Notes: generated by a model not told the origin, from the sequence alone. A DNA stretch of 64,000 nucleotides from Cyanobacteria bacterium UBA5018 (GCA_002396505.1 DGYA01000124.1:809-64808); one strand, 5' to 3'; positions 45,348-54,612 are shown, counted from the first letter of the stretch. Made by a program: numbers and translations.

Positions 45348-47699
45348 TTGCCGCGGCTGCCACTGCCGCCGCTGAAAGTGGCGGGGCTGCCACTGACGCC
45401 GCTGAAAGTGGCGGGGCTGCCACTGCCGGAGGCTGCCTTGGGCGACCTGTTTAGCCACCAGCGAGAGGTCAACCTGGCGCGGCTGGCGCCCCTAGCCGAG
45501 CGGCTCAGGCCCAGGTGTTTGGAGGATTTCGTCGGTCAAGAGGCGATCCTCGGCCCAGGCCGCCTGCTAAGGCGCGCGATTGCCGCCGACCGGGTCGGCA
45601 ATCTGATCCTGCATGGCCCACCAGGCGTGGGCAAGACCACCCTGGCGCGAATCATTGCCGCCACCACCAGATCCCACTTCAGCAGCCTCAATGCCGTGCT
45701 GGCGGGGATCAAGGATCTGCGGGCTGCGGTGGAGGCAGCCCAGCAACGGCTGGAGCGCCATGGACTGCGCTCCACCCTGTTCATCGATGAAGTGCATCGC
45801 TTCAACAGCGCCCAGCAGGATGCGCTGCTGCCCTGGGTGGAAAACGGCACCCTGACCCTGATCGGCGCCACCACCGAAAACCCTTTCTTTGAAGTGAACA
45901 AGGCGCTGCTGAGCCGCTCGCGCCTGTTTCGCATGCAGCCGCTGGAACCGGCCCAGCTGCAAGCCCTGCTGCAGCGGGCCCTCACCGATCCCGAGCGGGG
46001 CTACGGCGATCGCCAGGTGGCGATCACCCCAGAGGCGGCCGCTCACCTGGTGGATGTGGCCAGTGGCGATGCCCGCAGCCTGCTCAATGCCCTGGAGCTG
46101 GCGGTGGAGACCACCGAACCCAATGGCGATGGGCTGATTCAAATCGATCTGAGCATCGCCGAGGAGTCGATCCAGCAGCGGGCGGTGCTCTACGACAAGC
46201 AGGGCGACGCCCACTTCGACACGATCAGCGCCTTTATCAAGTCGCTGCGGGGCAGTGATCCAGATGCGGCCCTTTTCTGGCTGGCGCGGATGGTGGAAGC
46301 CGGCGAAAATCCTCGCTTCATCTTTCGTCGCCTGCTGATCTCCGCCGGGGAAGACATCGGCCTGGCCGATCCCCAGGCCATGGTGGTGGTGGAAGCCTGC
46401 GCGGCGGCATTTGAACGGGTGGGTCTGCCGGAGGGCCTCTACCCCCTGGCCCAAGCCAGCCTCTACCTGGCAAGCGCCGAGAAGAGCAACAGCCTGCTGG
46501 GGGTATTTGATGCCCTGCGGCAGGTACGCAACAGCAATGGCCAACAGGTGCCGCCCCACCTGCGCGATGCCAACCGGGATGGCAAGGCCTTCGGCGATGG
46601 GGTGGGCTATCGCTACCCCCATGCCTATGCCGACCACTGGGTGGCCCAGCAATACCTGCCCAAGACGCTCCAGGGTGAGGTTTTCTGGCAACCGGGCAGG
46701 TTGGGCTGGGAAGGGGCCCAGCGCCAACGGCTACAACTGCGCCGGGCCGCCCAGCTGGCCGCGGCGGCCGAAACCGAGCTGGAGCACTGCGAGCTGATCA
46801 GTGCCGGCCCCGCCGATGGCCCCCTGGACCTCTGGCTAAGACGCCAGGCCGCGGCGGAGGGGGAGCGGCTAGATCGGTTGCGCCGCCGCTTTTGGCAGGG
46901 GGCCCAGTGGCAAAGGCACCAGCGGGTATTGGTACTGGGGGCCCGATCGCTGCTCTGGGCCCTCGATCCGCTGGCCGCCACTCCAGAGGGACAGGTGTTG
47001 GTGGCCGTGGAAAGCGCCGCCGATCGCCAGCGTCTGGAAGCCCAGCTGCAGCTGCTCGATACCCTGCGCCGACCGAGCATCCTGCTCTGCCAACCGGAAC
47101 AGCCAGCCCTATTGGCAGCCGCGCTAGCGGGGCCAGTGGAATGGGTGGCTGGCCGACAGCCGTTCTGCGGCCTGGCCCCAGCCGCCATCGAGGCCTGGAT
47201 CACCTGCCTAGATGCGCGGCTGGCTGGCCAGGGGCACTGGCGACTGTTATTCAGCGTGCCGCAGCTGGGCCCAGCTGGCGGCCTGCTGGCCCTTGGCCAA
47301 CAGCGGGATGGGGCCTTAACTGACCTGCTTCAAGAGCTGGCCAAGCTGGAACAACAGGCCCTCGCCCTGGAGTTCGCACCGGCCATCCACTGCCAAAGCT
47401 GCCTGGAGGATCGGCATTGGCGCCTGGATCGAGAGCGCTGGCAGGAGGCTTTGACCATGGAGATAACGCCAAATCGAATTGAGCGCTGGCTCGCCGAGGG
47501 CAGTTCCTGGCGGCGCCAACTGGAAACAGTGGCCAATCGCCGCCTCAGCCAGGGCGAACTGCAGCAACTACAAAGAGGATTTGAGGCAAACCTGGCCCAG
47601 TCTTTGCCACAACAACTGGAACACCTGCTGGTCACCAGCAGGTGTGGCCCGCAGCCCCCCTCGATGGGGCCCGCCAAGCAGACCCATCAAAAGGGCTAA
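45348..47699 (+). CDS. rarA: Replication-associated recombination protein RarA/MgsA with C-terminal extension
   Basis: AAA+ ATPase acting at stalled forks. It has 783 residues from TTG 45348. Residues 1-~28 are two and a half copies of a 10-residue unit LPLxPLKVAG. Walker A is HGPPGVGKTT (89-98), Walker B LFIDEVHRF (144-152), and sensor GATTENPFFEVN. The lid and oligomerisation domain reach ~440. After this comes a ~330-residue extension (VLVLGARSLLWALDPLAA; QVLVAVESAADRQRLEAQLQ; MEITPNRIERWLAEGS). It looks like the degenerate methyltransferase-like domain fused to RarA in many cyanobacteria; no SAM motif GxGxG is intact. A CQSC pair lies near the end. Confidence 0.9.
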   Translation: MPRLPLPPLKVAGLPLTPLKVAGLPLPEAALGDLFSHQREVNLARLAPLAERLRPRCLEDFVGQEAILGPGRLLRRAIAADRVGNLILHGPPGVGKTTLARIIAATTRSHFSSLNAVLAGIKDLRAAVEAAQQRLERHGLRSTLFIDEVHRFNSAQQDALLPWVENGTLTLIGATTENPFFEVNKALLSRSRLFRMQPLEPAQLQALLQRALTDPERGYGDRQVAITPEAAAHLVDVASGDARSLLNALELAVETTEPNGDGLIQIDLSIAEESIQQRAVLYDKQGDAHFDTISAFIKSLRGSDPDAALFWLARMVEAGENPRFIFRRLLISAGEDIGLADPQAMVVVEACAAAFERVGLPEGLYPLAQASLYLASAEKSNSLLGVFDALRQVRNSNGQQVPPHLRDANRDGKAFGDGVGYRYPHAYADHWVAQQYLPKTLQGEVFWQPGRLGWEGAQRQRLQLRRAAQLAAAAETELEHCELISAGPADGPLDLWLRRQAAAEGERLDRLRRRFWQGAQWQRHQRVLVLGARSLLWALDPLAATPEGQVLVAVESAADRQRLEAQLQLLDTLRRPSILLCQPEQPALLAAALAGPVEWVAGRQPFCGLAPAAIEAWITCLDARLAGQGHWRLLFSVPQLGPAGGLLALGQQRDGALTDLLQELAKLEQQALALEFAPAIHCQSCLEDRHWRLDRERWQEALTMEITPNRIERWLAEGSSWRRQLETVANRRLSQGELQQLQRGFEANLAQSLPQQLEHLLVTSRCGPQPPSMGPAKQTHQKG
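45361..45425 (+). repeat. In-frame 30-bp tandem repeat at the rarA start
   Basis: CACTG anchors fall at 45361, 45391 and 45421, 30 bp apart. The unit encodes ten residues at the RarA N-terminus. It lies in the 75-bp divergent spacer side of the adaptor gene. Confidence 0.88.
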
Positions 47700-47715
47700 C
47701 AGCAAGCACTCCAGC

Positions 47716-48549
47716 TCACCAAAGACCGCGAACCGGCTGTTGTGGCATGGGCTGCGCGGGACGGGCCTGGGCCACCGGCTCGAGCACCTGGTTGGCCTGA
47801 ATGCAGGCCGGCAGGAATACGTACCAAGAGAACAGTGAGGTGCACTGGCCGGTACCGGGCTTACAAGTGCCTTGGTCACAGACGTTCTGGGCACCGGTAT
47901 AGGTACCGCAAGTGTCGGCCAGTCGCATGTTGGTAGGCAGTTTGGCCATGATCGTGGCGGAGGAGATTTGTCCGTCAGCCGCATCGGCCATGATCGCCGA
48001 GCGCAGGGCCTGAACGGAGGTGCTAGTCATGCCCCAATAAGGGAAATAGCTAGTAGTTTGATTCTTGAGAAATTTCACCCCTTCATCGGAATACAGGAAG
48101 CGGGACACACCCATCAGATCAACGCTATAGGTCTTTATCATCCCTTGGCGCACTTCTTCAGAAGTCCAACCAGAGCGGTACAGCCCCCCATCAAGTCCGC
48201 GATCGGTAATCGAGCCTGAGTTGAAGAAAGTAGCCATAGCTGATTGGTTGGTGGACCAAACTGCACCACCAGTGTTCCAGCGCACGGGCAGATCGCCCAC
48301 TTTGTCGGATACCATACCCGAGGTGTTCATCTGCGGGGGTGGACCGCCAACAAAGTCGAATGCCAAAGCAGGCGCCTGAGCGGAAACCATCAAAGCGCCG
48401 CCCGCCGCTATACCCGCCAAAAGCATCCTGATCGGGCCTGTCACTGGCAACCTACTCAGCAGAGGGTTGCCCAACATAGACATGACTGGCAGAGGCATGG
48501 CTGGCCGACGCTCAGCAGATGGATAGTTGATCGCCAGAGGGTTGATCAT
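47716..48549 (-). CDS. Secreted DUF1400-like protein without hydrolase domain
   Basis: The protein has 277 residues. A hydrophobic segment (MLLAGIAAGGALMVSAQAPA) ending ALAFD looks like a signal peptide; several in-frame ATGs precede it. The middle (VSRFLYSDEGVKFL; VQALRSAIMADAADGQISSA; LPTNMRLAD) resembles the DUF1400 segment that cyanobacterial secreted alpha/beta-hydrolases carry at the N-terminus. Here no hydrolase follows. The C-terminus has a cysteine cluster (DTCGTYTGAQNVCDQGTCKP; TGQCTSLFSW; LPACIQ) and a Pro/Gln tail. The assignment is by resemblance only. Confidence 0.6.
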   Translation of the reverse strand: MINPLAINYPSAERRPAMPLPVMSMLGNPLLSRLPVTGPIRMLLAGIAAGGALMVSAQAPALAFDFVGGPPPQMNTSGMVSDKVGDLPVRWNTGGAVWSTNQSAMATFFNSGSITDRGLDGGLYRSGWTSEEVRQGMIKTYSVDLMGVSRFLYSDEGVKFLKNQTTSYFPYWGMTSTSVQALRSAIMADAADGQISSATIMAKLPTNMRLADTCGTYTGAQNVCDQGTCKPGTGQCTSLFSWYVFLPACIQANQVLEPVAQARPAQPMPQQPVRGLW

Positions 48550-48720
48550 GGATGAAAAGTAGCCGGTTCAATGAGAAATCTAGCCAGCTGCAACGCCTCC
48601 ACACTATCCATCAAGTTTTCGCAGCGAGTTTGATGCATTAAGGGAACATTCAGTCAGCCAGCCAACTTCGTCCAGCCCCAGCGAGCTAGAATTAATTAGC
48701 AGCATTATTGCATCAATCGT

Positions 48721-48737
48721 GGTTTTCCAGAGTCTGC
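48721..48737 (-). repeat. Dispersed repeat, truncated copy C (17 bp)
   Basis: The reverse complement GCAGACTCTGGAAAACC is identical to the left end of copy A (14809-14825). No further homology follows. Confidence 0.6.
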
Positions 48738-48782
48738 CTAAATGAATCGCATCTGCCCACTAGGCGCTGCTTGCATCAACAC

Positions 48783-48820
48783 TGATTCAAGCAGCACTGA
48801 TTCAATCAGCATTGATTCAA
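48783..48820 (+). repeat. Exact 15-bp tandem repeat (x3)
   Basis: TGATTCAA anchors fall at 48783, 48798 and 48813; the unit is TGATTCAAGCAGCAC with drift. Confidence 0.85.
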
Positions 48821-48974
48821 GTAGATTGGCTAAGTGCGGCGCCGATTAGGGCTGCCTGGCTTGATAGCGGCCTGGCCCATGGGGGATTGGCAGCACGGAT
48901 CAGGAGCAGGGATTGGCAGCACACCCTGGCTCCCAGCGGACCACCTAGGCTCAGGGCACCGCTACCAATGCCCC

Positions 48975-49442
48975 ATGGCCCTGCAGATCGGAGATGCCGC
49001 CCCAGACTTCAACCTGCCCGACCAGGACGGCCAAATGGTTAGCCTCACCGACCTGGTCGGCCAGCGGGTGGTGATCTATTTTTATCCCAAAGATGACACG
49101 CCTGGCTGCACCAAAGAGGCCTGCAATTTTCGTGATCAGTGGAATGCCTTCAAGCAGCATGGCATCCAGGTGATTGGCATCAGCAAGGACAATGCAGCCA
49201 GCCATACCAAGTTTATTGCCAAGTTCAGCCTCCCCTTCCCGCTGCTCACCGACGCCGAGCCCTGTGCCGTGGCCACCAGCTACGAAAGCTACGGCTTAAA
49301 GAAGATGATGGGTCGTGAATACATGGGAATGATGCGCCACACCTTCGTGATCGATACCGAAGGTAAAATAGAAAAAATCTATACCAAAGTAAAATCTGAA
49401 ACCATGGCCGACGATATCCTCAAGGATCTGGGTCTGGCCTAA
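48975..49442 (+). CDS. bcp: Thiol peroxidase, BCP/PrxQ-type peroxiredoxin
   Basis: Reduces hydroperoxides using thioredoxin. It has 155 residues from ATG 48975 (MALQIGDAAPDFNLPDQDGQ); the longer upstream frame lacks homology. The peroxidatic C45 and the resolving C50 are in DDTPGCTKEACNFRD, which is the atypical two-Cys arrangement of BCP/PrxQ. The 3' end overlaps the convergent coaX end by 23 bases. Confidence 0.95.
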   Translation: MALQIGDAAPDFNLPDQDGQMVSLTDLVGQRVVIYFYPKDDTPGCTKEACNFRDQWNAFKQHGIQVIGISKDNAASHTKFIAKFSLPFPLLTDAEPCAVATSYESYGLKKMMGREYMGMMRHTFVIDTEGKIEKIYTKVKSETMADDILKDLGLA

Positions 49443-50253
49443 GGCTCACCAAGGTAAGACTCGCCAGGGCATCAAGGGCCAGATTCGAGGCCAACCGCCA
49501 AGAGCGGCGCGGCGCTTTCAGCAACGGTGCCAACAGGGGGCCATCGCCACCGGTGAGCCACAGACTCCATTCATCAACACATTTATCAGCGCCTTTAGTA
49601 ACACATTTATCAGCACCTTTATCAGAATTCCTTACATCAGAGTCTGTGGGAGTGAAAGCTCTTTCTTCGGCCGCGGCATTGAGAGCGGCGGCCAGGCCCC
49701 GCAGCACGCCGGCCTGCATCGCCGCCACCGTGGCCTGGGGCCAGGGATCTGGATCCAGCACCAATTGCCCAGCCGGAGGGGGCAGGTTGGCGGTGCCGGC
49801 GTTCAGGGCCCGCAACTGCAGGCCGGCGCCAGCCATTAGCCGGCCGCCAACAAACCGCCCGCAGCGATCCACACAGGTGAGGCTCAAAACCGTGCCCGCA
49901 TCGGCCACCAGCACCGCCGATCCGGCAGAGGCACTGCGCCAGGCCTGCCAGCCCACCAGTGCCCGATCTACGCCAAGCCAGGGGGGCAGACCGGCCAGGG
50001 GCACCTCCTGGAGGCTCAGGCGGCGGCTTGGATCCAGGCCAGCCTGCGGCGGCACCGGGCCCACTGCAGCCCAGCCGAGCAGCTGCCGGTCCGCCCAGGC
50101 CCGCAGCCGAGCCAGGCCGGCCACTGGACTCTCATCGACATATTCACGAATGCCTGGGGCGACCTGGCAGGCCCAGTGCCAGCGACTATTGCCAATCAGC
50201 AGCCAGCAGTTCAGATGCCCTCGCCCATCAGGCCGGGCAAATGAATGCCGCAC
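49420..50253 (-). CDS. coaX: Type III pantothenate kinase
   Basis: Phosphorylates pantothenate, the first step of CoA synthesis. It has 277 residues. The N-terminal phosphate loop is WLLIGNSRWHWA, the divergent cyanobacterial form of the usual D-x-GNT. DAGTVLSLTCVD and GGRLMAGAGLQLRAL follow, then a C-terminal LTGGDG. A two-copy KGADKCVT unit encoded by a 24-bp repeat interrupts the region after ~205. The gene begins 43 bases inside the upstream cysH 3' end on the same strand. Confidence 0.9.
   Translation of the reverse strand: MRHSFARPDGRGHLNCWLLIGNSRWHWACQVAPGIREYVDESPVAGLARLRAWADRQLLGWAAVGPVPPQAGLDPSRRLSLQEVPLAGLPPWLGVDRALVGWQAWRSASAGSAVLVADAGTVLSLTCVDRCGRFVGGRLMAGAGLQLRALNAGTANLPPPAGQLVLDPDPWPQATVAAMQAGVLRGLAAALNAAAEERAFTPTDSDVRNSDKGADKCVTKGADKCVDEWSLWLTGGDGPLLAPLLKAPRRSWRLASNLALDALASLTLVSLRPDPDP
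49577..49625 (-). repeat. In-frame 24-bp repeat in coaX
   Basis: ACACATTTATCAG at 49577 and again at 49601, 24 bp apart, encodes duplicated eight-residue units (KGADKCVT/D) in the kinase. Confidence 0.85.
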
Positions 50254-50978
50254 TCCTGCTTGAGTCCGCCAAAGCGAGTGGCACGACCGCTAACTTCTAA
50301 GCCATCTGGGCCGCTGGAGTGCCAGTCACCCACCGTTGAATAACCCTTCTCAAATAGAGGGTGCTGGGGTAGGTCATGGTCCTGCATGTAGTAGAAAATA
50401 TCTTTATTTGTCCAGTTCAGCAGCGGTCGCAGCGACCAGCGCTGGCGCACCGCCTCAAGGTGCCGCATGCCCTGGCGATGTTGCGTCTGCTGAAGCCGCA
50501 CGCCACTGGCCCAGCAGGCCACCTGCAGCTCTTCCAGCAGCTGATCGAGGGGTTCCACCTTGCGGATGTGGTTGTAGAGCTCCAGGTCTTCCAGCCGACC
50601 TGTGTTCCACAACTGGCCCCGCAATGCCTCCATCCGCGCCGGGCTGCAGCTGGCCTGGGCCACGTGCAGATCCAGCTCCAATTGATCGCTCAACCGCTCG
50701 GCGTAGCGGTAGGTCTCGGGGGGTAGGTAGCCCGTATCCACCCAGATCACAGGCAGCGCAGAGCCGAAACGCTTGGCCATCTCACTGGCCATATGCAGCA
50801 ATACCGCCGCCTGAATGCCGAAGCTTGTGGTCAATGCAAAGCGCTCGCCAAAGCGAGTCCTGGCCCAGATCAAGCGCTCCTGAGGGCTCATCGGCTCCAG
50901 CTCAGCGCAAGCGACCGCCTGGTCGAGGGCGCAATCGTTGCGATCCTTGGGCAGAGTGGGTAAAAGCGCTGTCGCCAT
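50211..50978 (-). CDS. cysH: Phosphoadenylyl-sulfate reductase
   Basis: Reduces PAPS to sulfite using thioredoxin. From ATG 50978 it has 255 residues; a start at 51029 would add 17. Features are the SxGxQ-type PP-loop variant LTTSFGIQAAVLLHM, VIWVDTGYLPPETYRYAERL, RPLLNWTNKDIFYYM and the catalytic cysteine near the C-terminus in KQECGIHLPG. The CC...CxxC cysteines of 4Fe-4S APS reductases are absent, so PAPS is the likely substrate. It is followed by overlapping coaX and is divergent from the NAD(P)H dehydrogenase gene. Confidence 0.94.
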   Translation of the reverse strand: MATALLPTLPKDRNDCALDQAVACAELEPMSPQERLIWARTRFGERFALTTSFGIQAAVLLHMASEMAKRFGSALPVIWVDTGYLPPETYRYAERLSDQLELDLHVAQASCSPARMEALRGQLWNTGRLEDLELYNHIRKVEPLDQLLEELQVACWASGVRLQQTQHRQGMRHLEAVRQRWSLRPLLNWTNKDIFYYMQDHDLPQHPLFEKGYSTVGDWHSSGPDGLEVSGRATRFGGLKQECGIHLPGLMGEGI

Positions 50979-51056
50979 CAAGCCATCATTACCTGCTGCC
51001 GTGAGCTTCTGGGAAGGGGGCCAGCCCATCTGGTTAGGGTTCGTAGAGGTGAAGCG

Positions 51057-52241
51057 GTGACAGCAGGCGTGTCAAAACCTGTGGTAATCGCCGGTGGTGG
51101 CTTCGGAGGTCTCTACACGGCCCTAGCTCTGGCCAGCAAGCGCCACCACCCGCCGATCCTGTTGATCGAACCGGGCGAGCGCTTCCTGTTCTTGCCCCTG
51201 CTCTACGAGCTACTCAGCGGCGAGCTGCGCAGCTGGGAAATTTGCCCCCGCTACGACGCCCTGCTCGCCGGCCGTGGCGTGGCCTGGCTGCGGGATCGGG
51301 TCACGGCAGTCGACGCCAACAGCCATCAGGTGCACACGGCCAGCGGCCGCAGCCTCCAGTTCAGCCAGCTGGTGCTGGCCACCGGAGGGGGAAATGAAAC
51401 CTTCGGGGTGCCCGGGGCCCAGGAGCATGGCCTGTTCTTTCGCACCCTGGCCGATGTGGAGCGCCTGAATCAGCTGGTCGAAACTTTGCGGCAGCGACGA
51501 GGCGCCCAGCAACGCATTGCCATCGTCGGTGCAGGCCCCAGTGGGGTGGAACTGGCCTGCAAGCTGGCCGATCTGCTGGCCGGCGCCGCCACGGTGGCCC
51601 TGATCGAGCAGGGGCCCACCGCCCTGCCCCAGGCGCGTGCCTTTAATCGGGAGCAGGCCCTGGCAGCTCTGCAACGGCGCAACGTGCGCCTGCACACCGC
51701 CATGGCGGTGCAGGCGGTGGAGGCCGGCCAACTACGGCTGGCGGGGGGGCAAACCCTGGCGGTCGATGCCACCATCTGGACCGCTGGTCTGCGCCTCCAG
51801 CCGCCACCGATCAGCCCGGCCGCCGCCAGCGACCGCCGCGGCCGCCTCTGGGTCAGCCCAGAACTACGACTGCTCCACAGCGCTGATATCTATGCCGTTG
51901 GCGATGTGGCGGCCCTGGCCCCCCAAGCCAGCGACCAGGATGGCGACGATGCGCTTCAGCCCCTGCCCACCACGGCCCAGGTCGCCTTCCAGCAGGCCGA
52001 TTGCCTAGCCAACAACCTGATGCACGCCGCCGCCGGCGAGCCCCAAGAACCGTTCCAGTTCCAGGATCTCGGCGAGATGCTCAGCCTTGGCATCGGCGAG
52101 GCCAGCCTCACTGGCCAAGGCCTCACCCTGGCCGGCAAACCAGCATTCCTGCTGCGGCGCCTCGCCTATCTCGCCCGCCTGCCCGGCAGGCCCCACCAGC
52201 TCAAGGTGGCGGCCGGCTGGCTTGCCGACTGGGGCCGATGA
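51057..52241 (+). CDS. Type II NAD(P)H dehydrogenase (FAD-dependent pyridine nucleotide oxidoreductase)
   Basis: The protein has 394 residues from GTG 51057. It has an FAD Rossmann motif (VVIAGGGFGGLYTALALASK), an NAD(P) Rossmann motif (IAIVGAGPSGVELACKLADL), ATGGGNETFGVPG, and the second FAD segment SADIYAVGDVAAL. NDH-2 type enzymes feed electrons from NAD(P)H to plastoquinone without pumping. The quinone-contact AQVAFQQADCLANNL segment is present. A four-base overlap (ATGA) with the next gene suggests an operon with the HAD and hflX genes. Confidence 0.9.
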   Translation: MTAGVSKPVVIAGGGFGGLYTALALASKRHHPPILLIEPGERFLFLPLLYELLSGELRSWEICPRYDALLAGRGVAWLRDRVTAVDANSHQVHTASGRSLQFSQLVLATGGGNETFGVPGAQEHGLFFRTLADVERLNQLVETLRQRRGAQQRIAIVGAGPSGVELACKLADLLAGAATVALIEQGPTALPQARAFNREQALAALQRRNVRLHTAMAVQAVEAGQLRLAGGQTLAVDATIWTAGLRLQPPPISPAAASDRRGRLWVSPELRLLHSADIYAVGDVAALAPQASDQDGDDALQPLPTTAQVAFQQADCLANNLMHAAAGEPQEPFQFQDLGEMLSLGIGEASLTGQGLTLAGKPAFLLRRLAYLARLPGRPHQLKVAAGWLADWGR

Positions 52242-52879
52242 AGCCGCCCCAGGCCCTGCTGCTCGATGCCATGGGCACCCTGATCGGCCTGCGCCGTTCG
52301 GTGGGCCACAGCTATGCCGAGCTGGCCGCCGACTTTGGCCTGACCCTGGAGCCAGCGGCGATCGATCGGGTGTTTCCCCGCATCTACCGACAGGCGCCAC
52401 CCCTGGCCTTTCCAGGCCTGGAGGGCAAGCAATTGCGCCAAGCGGAGCTGAATTGGTGGGGGGCCCGCATCGGCGCCTGCCTTGCCGCCACTGGCCAAAT
52501 CAAGGCCGACGAGCTGCCTGCCGGGCTGGTGGAAAAGCTGTTCGAGCGGTTCGCGGACGCGGCCCTCTGGCAGGTATTTCCGGAGGTGCCGGCCTGTCTG
52601 GAGCGTTGGCGCAGCCGCTCCCTGAAGTTGGCGGTGGTGAGCAATTTCGACAGCCGACTGCCGGCTCTGCTGGCCGACCTGGGGCTGGCCGAGGCCCTGG
52701 ATGCCCTGGTGATTTCCAGCCAGGTGGGAGCGGCCAAGCCCGATCCAGTGCCCTTCCAGCGGGCCCTCGAGATCCTGGGGCTGGAAGCCCACCAGGTGTG
52801 GCACGTGGGGGACAGCCCGGAAGATGAGCTGGGCGCCCAAGCCGCCGGCATCCGCTGCCTGATGGTGCGCCGCCCTTGA
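52238..52879 (+). CDS. HAD-family hydrolase (phosphatase)
   Basis: The protein has 213 residues from ATG 52238. Motif I is LLLDAMGTLIGLR (the first Asp is kept; the usual second Asp is replaced by Met-Gly). Motif II is AVVSNFDSRL, motif III is the Lys in VGAAKPDPVPF, and motif IV is HVGDSPEDELGAQAAG. This matches the REG-2-like/HDHD3 group (D-A-x-G-T). The substrate is unknown. It overlaps genes on both sides, so this is a tightly packed operon. Confidence 0.9.
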   Translation: MKPPQALLLDAMGTLIGLRRSVGHSYAELAADFGLTLEPAAIDRVFPRIYRQAPPLAFPGLEGKQLRQAELNWWGARIGACLAATGQIKADELPAGLVEKLFERFADAALWQVFPEVPACLERWRSRSLKLAVVSNFDSRLPALLADLGLAEALDALVISSQVGAAKPDPVPFQRALEILGLEAHQVWHVGDSPEDELGAQAAGIRCLMVRRP

Positions 52880-54588
52880 AGCAGGGCACCCTGGCTGGCC
52901 GTACCGCGGGGCTGCGCCCCTCCCAGCGAAGACGGCTGGAGCAGCTGTGCCATCGCCGCCATCCCCTCGATGGGGCCGCAGATCTGCTCACCCTGCAGCG
53001 CCTCGGGGCCGAAAGTCGCGAGCTGGAATTACCACTCACCCTGGTGGTGGATGGCCGCGGCCTGGCCCGACTGCTGTGGGTGGGCCCCCTGGAGCAGTCG
53101 GGCCAACTGCTGGAAAAGCTGCCGGGCTCCCAACGGCGCCAGGGCAGCGATTGGCGGCTGTTGAGCTGCTGTGGTCGCAGCAAGCAACTGCAACCCGGCC
53201 GGCAGGAGGGAATTGTGGGTCTGGATCTGGCCCCCCAGTTCTGGCTGCGCTTCGCCGACCAGGCCCAGCCGGGCGGCAATTGGCCAGCCCAACTGCTGGC
53301 GGCGGCTGCCTCGGCGGCAGATCCTTGGCAGCTGCTGGAGCAGGGGGACCTGGCCGGGCTCTGCGATCGCGATCTACTCAGCCTGGTCGCCGCACCAGCC
53401 ACCACCAGCCCAGACACCAGTGGCCCCGATCGGGCAGCCAGCAGCCCAGGGGTCGGCAGCGAGCCAGGGAAGCCCCAAACCTCAGCGCCTGGTGTGGAGC
53501 GGGTGCTGCTGCTGGCCCTCACCCCCGGGGATCGCCAGGCGGCCCAACGTCTGATCGGCGAGCTGGAGGGGCTGGTGCGCAGTGCCGGCGCCGAACCGGT
53601 GGGCGTGGTGAAACAGCGCCGCAGCCTGATCTCGCCCCAGACGATCTGGGGGGAGGGCAAACTCAGCGATGCGGCGCTGGAGGCCAGGCGCCTGGGCGCC
53701 ACGCTGGTGGTCACAGACCGGGAACTCACCCCAGTGCAGGCCCGCAACCTGGAGCGGCTACTGGATTTGCCGGTGAGTGATCGCAGCGAGCTGATCCTCG
53801 ACATCTTTGCCCAGCGGGCCGCCAGCGCCGCCGGCAGGCTGCAGGTGGAGCTGGCCCAACTGCGCTATCGCCTGCCTCGGCTCAGCGGCCGGGGCCTGAG
53901 CCTGTCCCGCCAGGGCGGCGGCATCGGCACCCGCGGACCAGGGGAAACCCAGCTGGAAAAAGATCGCCGCGCCATCGCCCGCCGCATCGAGCGGCTGCAA
54001 AGGGACGCCCGTCAGCTGGGCGAACATCGCCAACGACTGCGGCGGGGTCGCCAGGGCCTGCGGCGATTTGCCCTGGTGGGCTACACCAACGCCGGCAAGA
54101 GCTCCCTGCTCAACGCCCTCACCCGCGCCAGCGGTGGCGCCCCGGTATTGGCCGCCAACAAGCTGTTTGCCACCTTGGATCCCACCACCCGGCGGCTGGA
54201 TTTGCCCGATCCCCAGGGGGGACCATGCGAAACGGCGCTGATCACCGACACGGTGGGCTTCATCCGCGACCTGCCGCCGCCGCTGGTGGAAGCTTTCCGA
54301 TCAACTTTGGAAGAAACCCTGGAGGCCGATGGGCTGCTGATCGTGGTGGATCTGGCCGATCCGGCCTGGCCCGAGCAATGGCGCACCGTGCACGCCATTC
54401 TCGACGAGCTGGGCACCAGCACGCCGCGACGGCTGCTGGGCAACCAGATCGACCGCTGCCCCGCCGCCGAACTGGAGCGGGCTCGCAGCCTGGAGCCAGA
54501 CGTCTTGTTTGCCTCGGCCACCGATGGGCTGGGCTTACAACACCTGCGCCAAGCACTGCGACACTGGCCCGTTGAGTCGACGGCCTGA
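52876..54588 (+). CDS. hflX: Ribosome-associated GTPase HflX
   Basis: Splits or rescues stalled ribosomes. It has 570 residues from TTG 52876, overlapping the HAD stop. An N-terminal extension (~1-190) is longer than in E. coli. The HflX domain has RQGGGIGTRGPGETQLEKDR preceded by LPRLSGRGLSLS. G1 is GYTNAGKSSLLN, G2/G3 are LFATLDPTTRRLDL and DTVGFIRDLPP, and G4 is GNQID instead of the usual NKxD, which might alter guanine specificity. G5 is ASATDGLG. Confidence 0.95.
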   Translation: MKQGTLAGRTAGLRPSQRRRLEQLCHRRHPLDGAADLLTLQRLGAESRELELPLTLVVDGRGLARLLWVGPLEQSGQLLEKLPGSQRRQGSDWRLLSCCGRSKQLQPGRQEGIVGLDLAPQFWLRFADQAQPGGNWPAQLLAAAASAADPWQLLEQGDLAGLCDRDLLSLVAAPATTSPDTSGPDRAASSPGVGSEPGKPQTSAPGVERVLLLALTPGDRQAAQRLIGELEGLVRSAGAEPVGVVKQRRSLISPQTIWGEGKLSDAALEARRLGATLVVTDRELTPVQARNLERLLDLPVSDRSELILDIFAQRAASAAGRLQVELAQLRYRLPRLSGRGLSLSRQGGGIGTRGPGETQLEKDRRAIARRIERLQRDARQLGEHRQRLRRGRQGLRRFALVGYTNAGKSSLLNALTRASGGAPVLAANKLFATLDPTTRRLDLPDPQGGPCETALITDTVGFIRDLPPPLVEAFRSTLEETLEADGLLIVVDLADPAWPEQWRTVHAILDELGTSTPRRLLGNQIDRCPAAELERARSLEPDVLFASATDGLGLQHLRQALRHWPVESTA

Positions 54589-54612
54589 CAACACGGCGGC
54601 AACACAATGGCA

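Larger units (their letters stand above)
48550..48974. other. Divergent spacer upstream of bcp
   Basis: AT-rich around 48690-48720. It contains a 17-bp fragment of the dispersed repeat (48721-48737, minus strand) and an exact 15-bp repeat (48783-48820). It presumably holds promoters of both flanking genes; no gene is supported. Confidence 0.5.
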
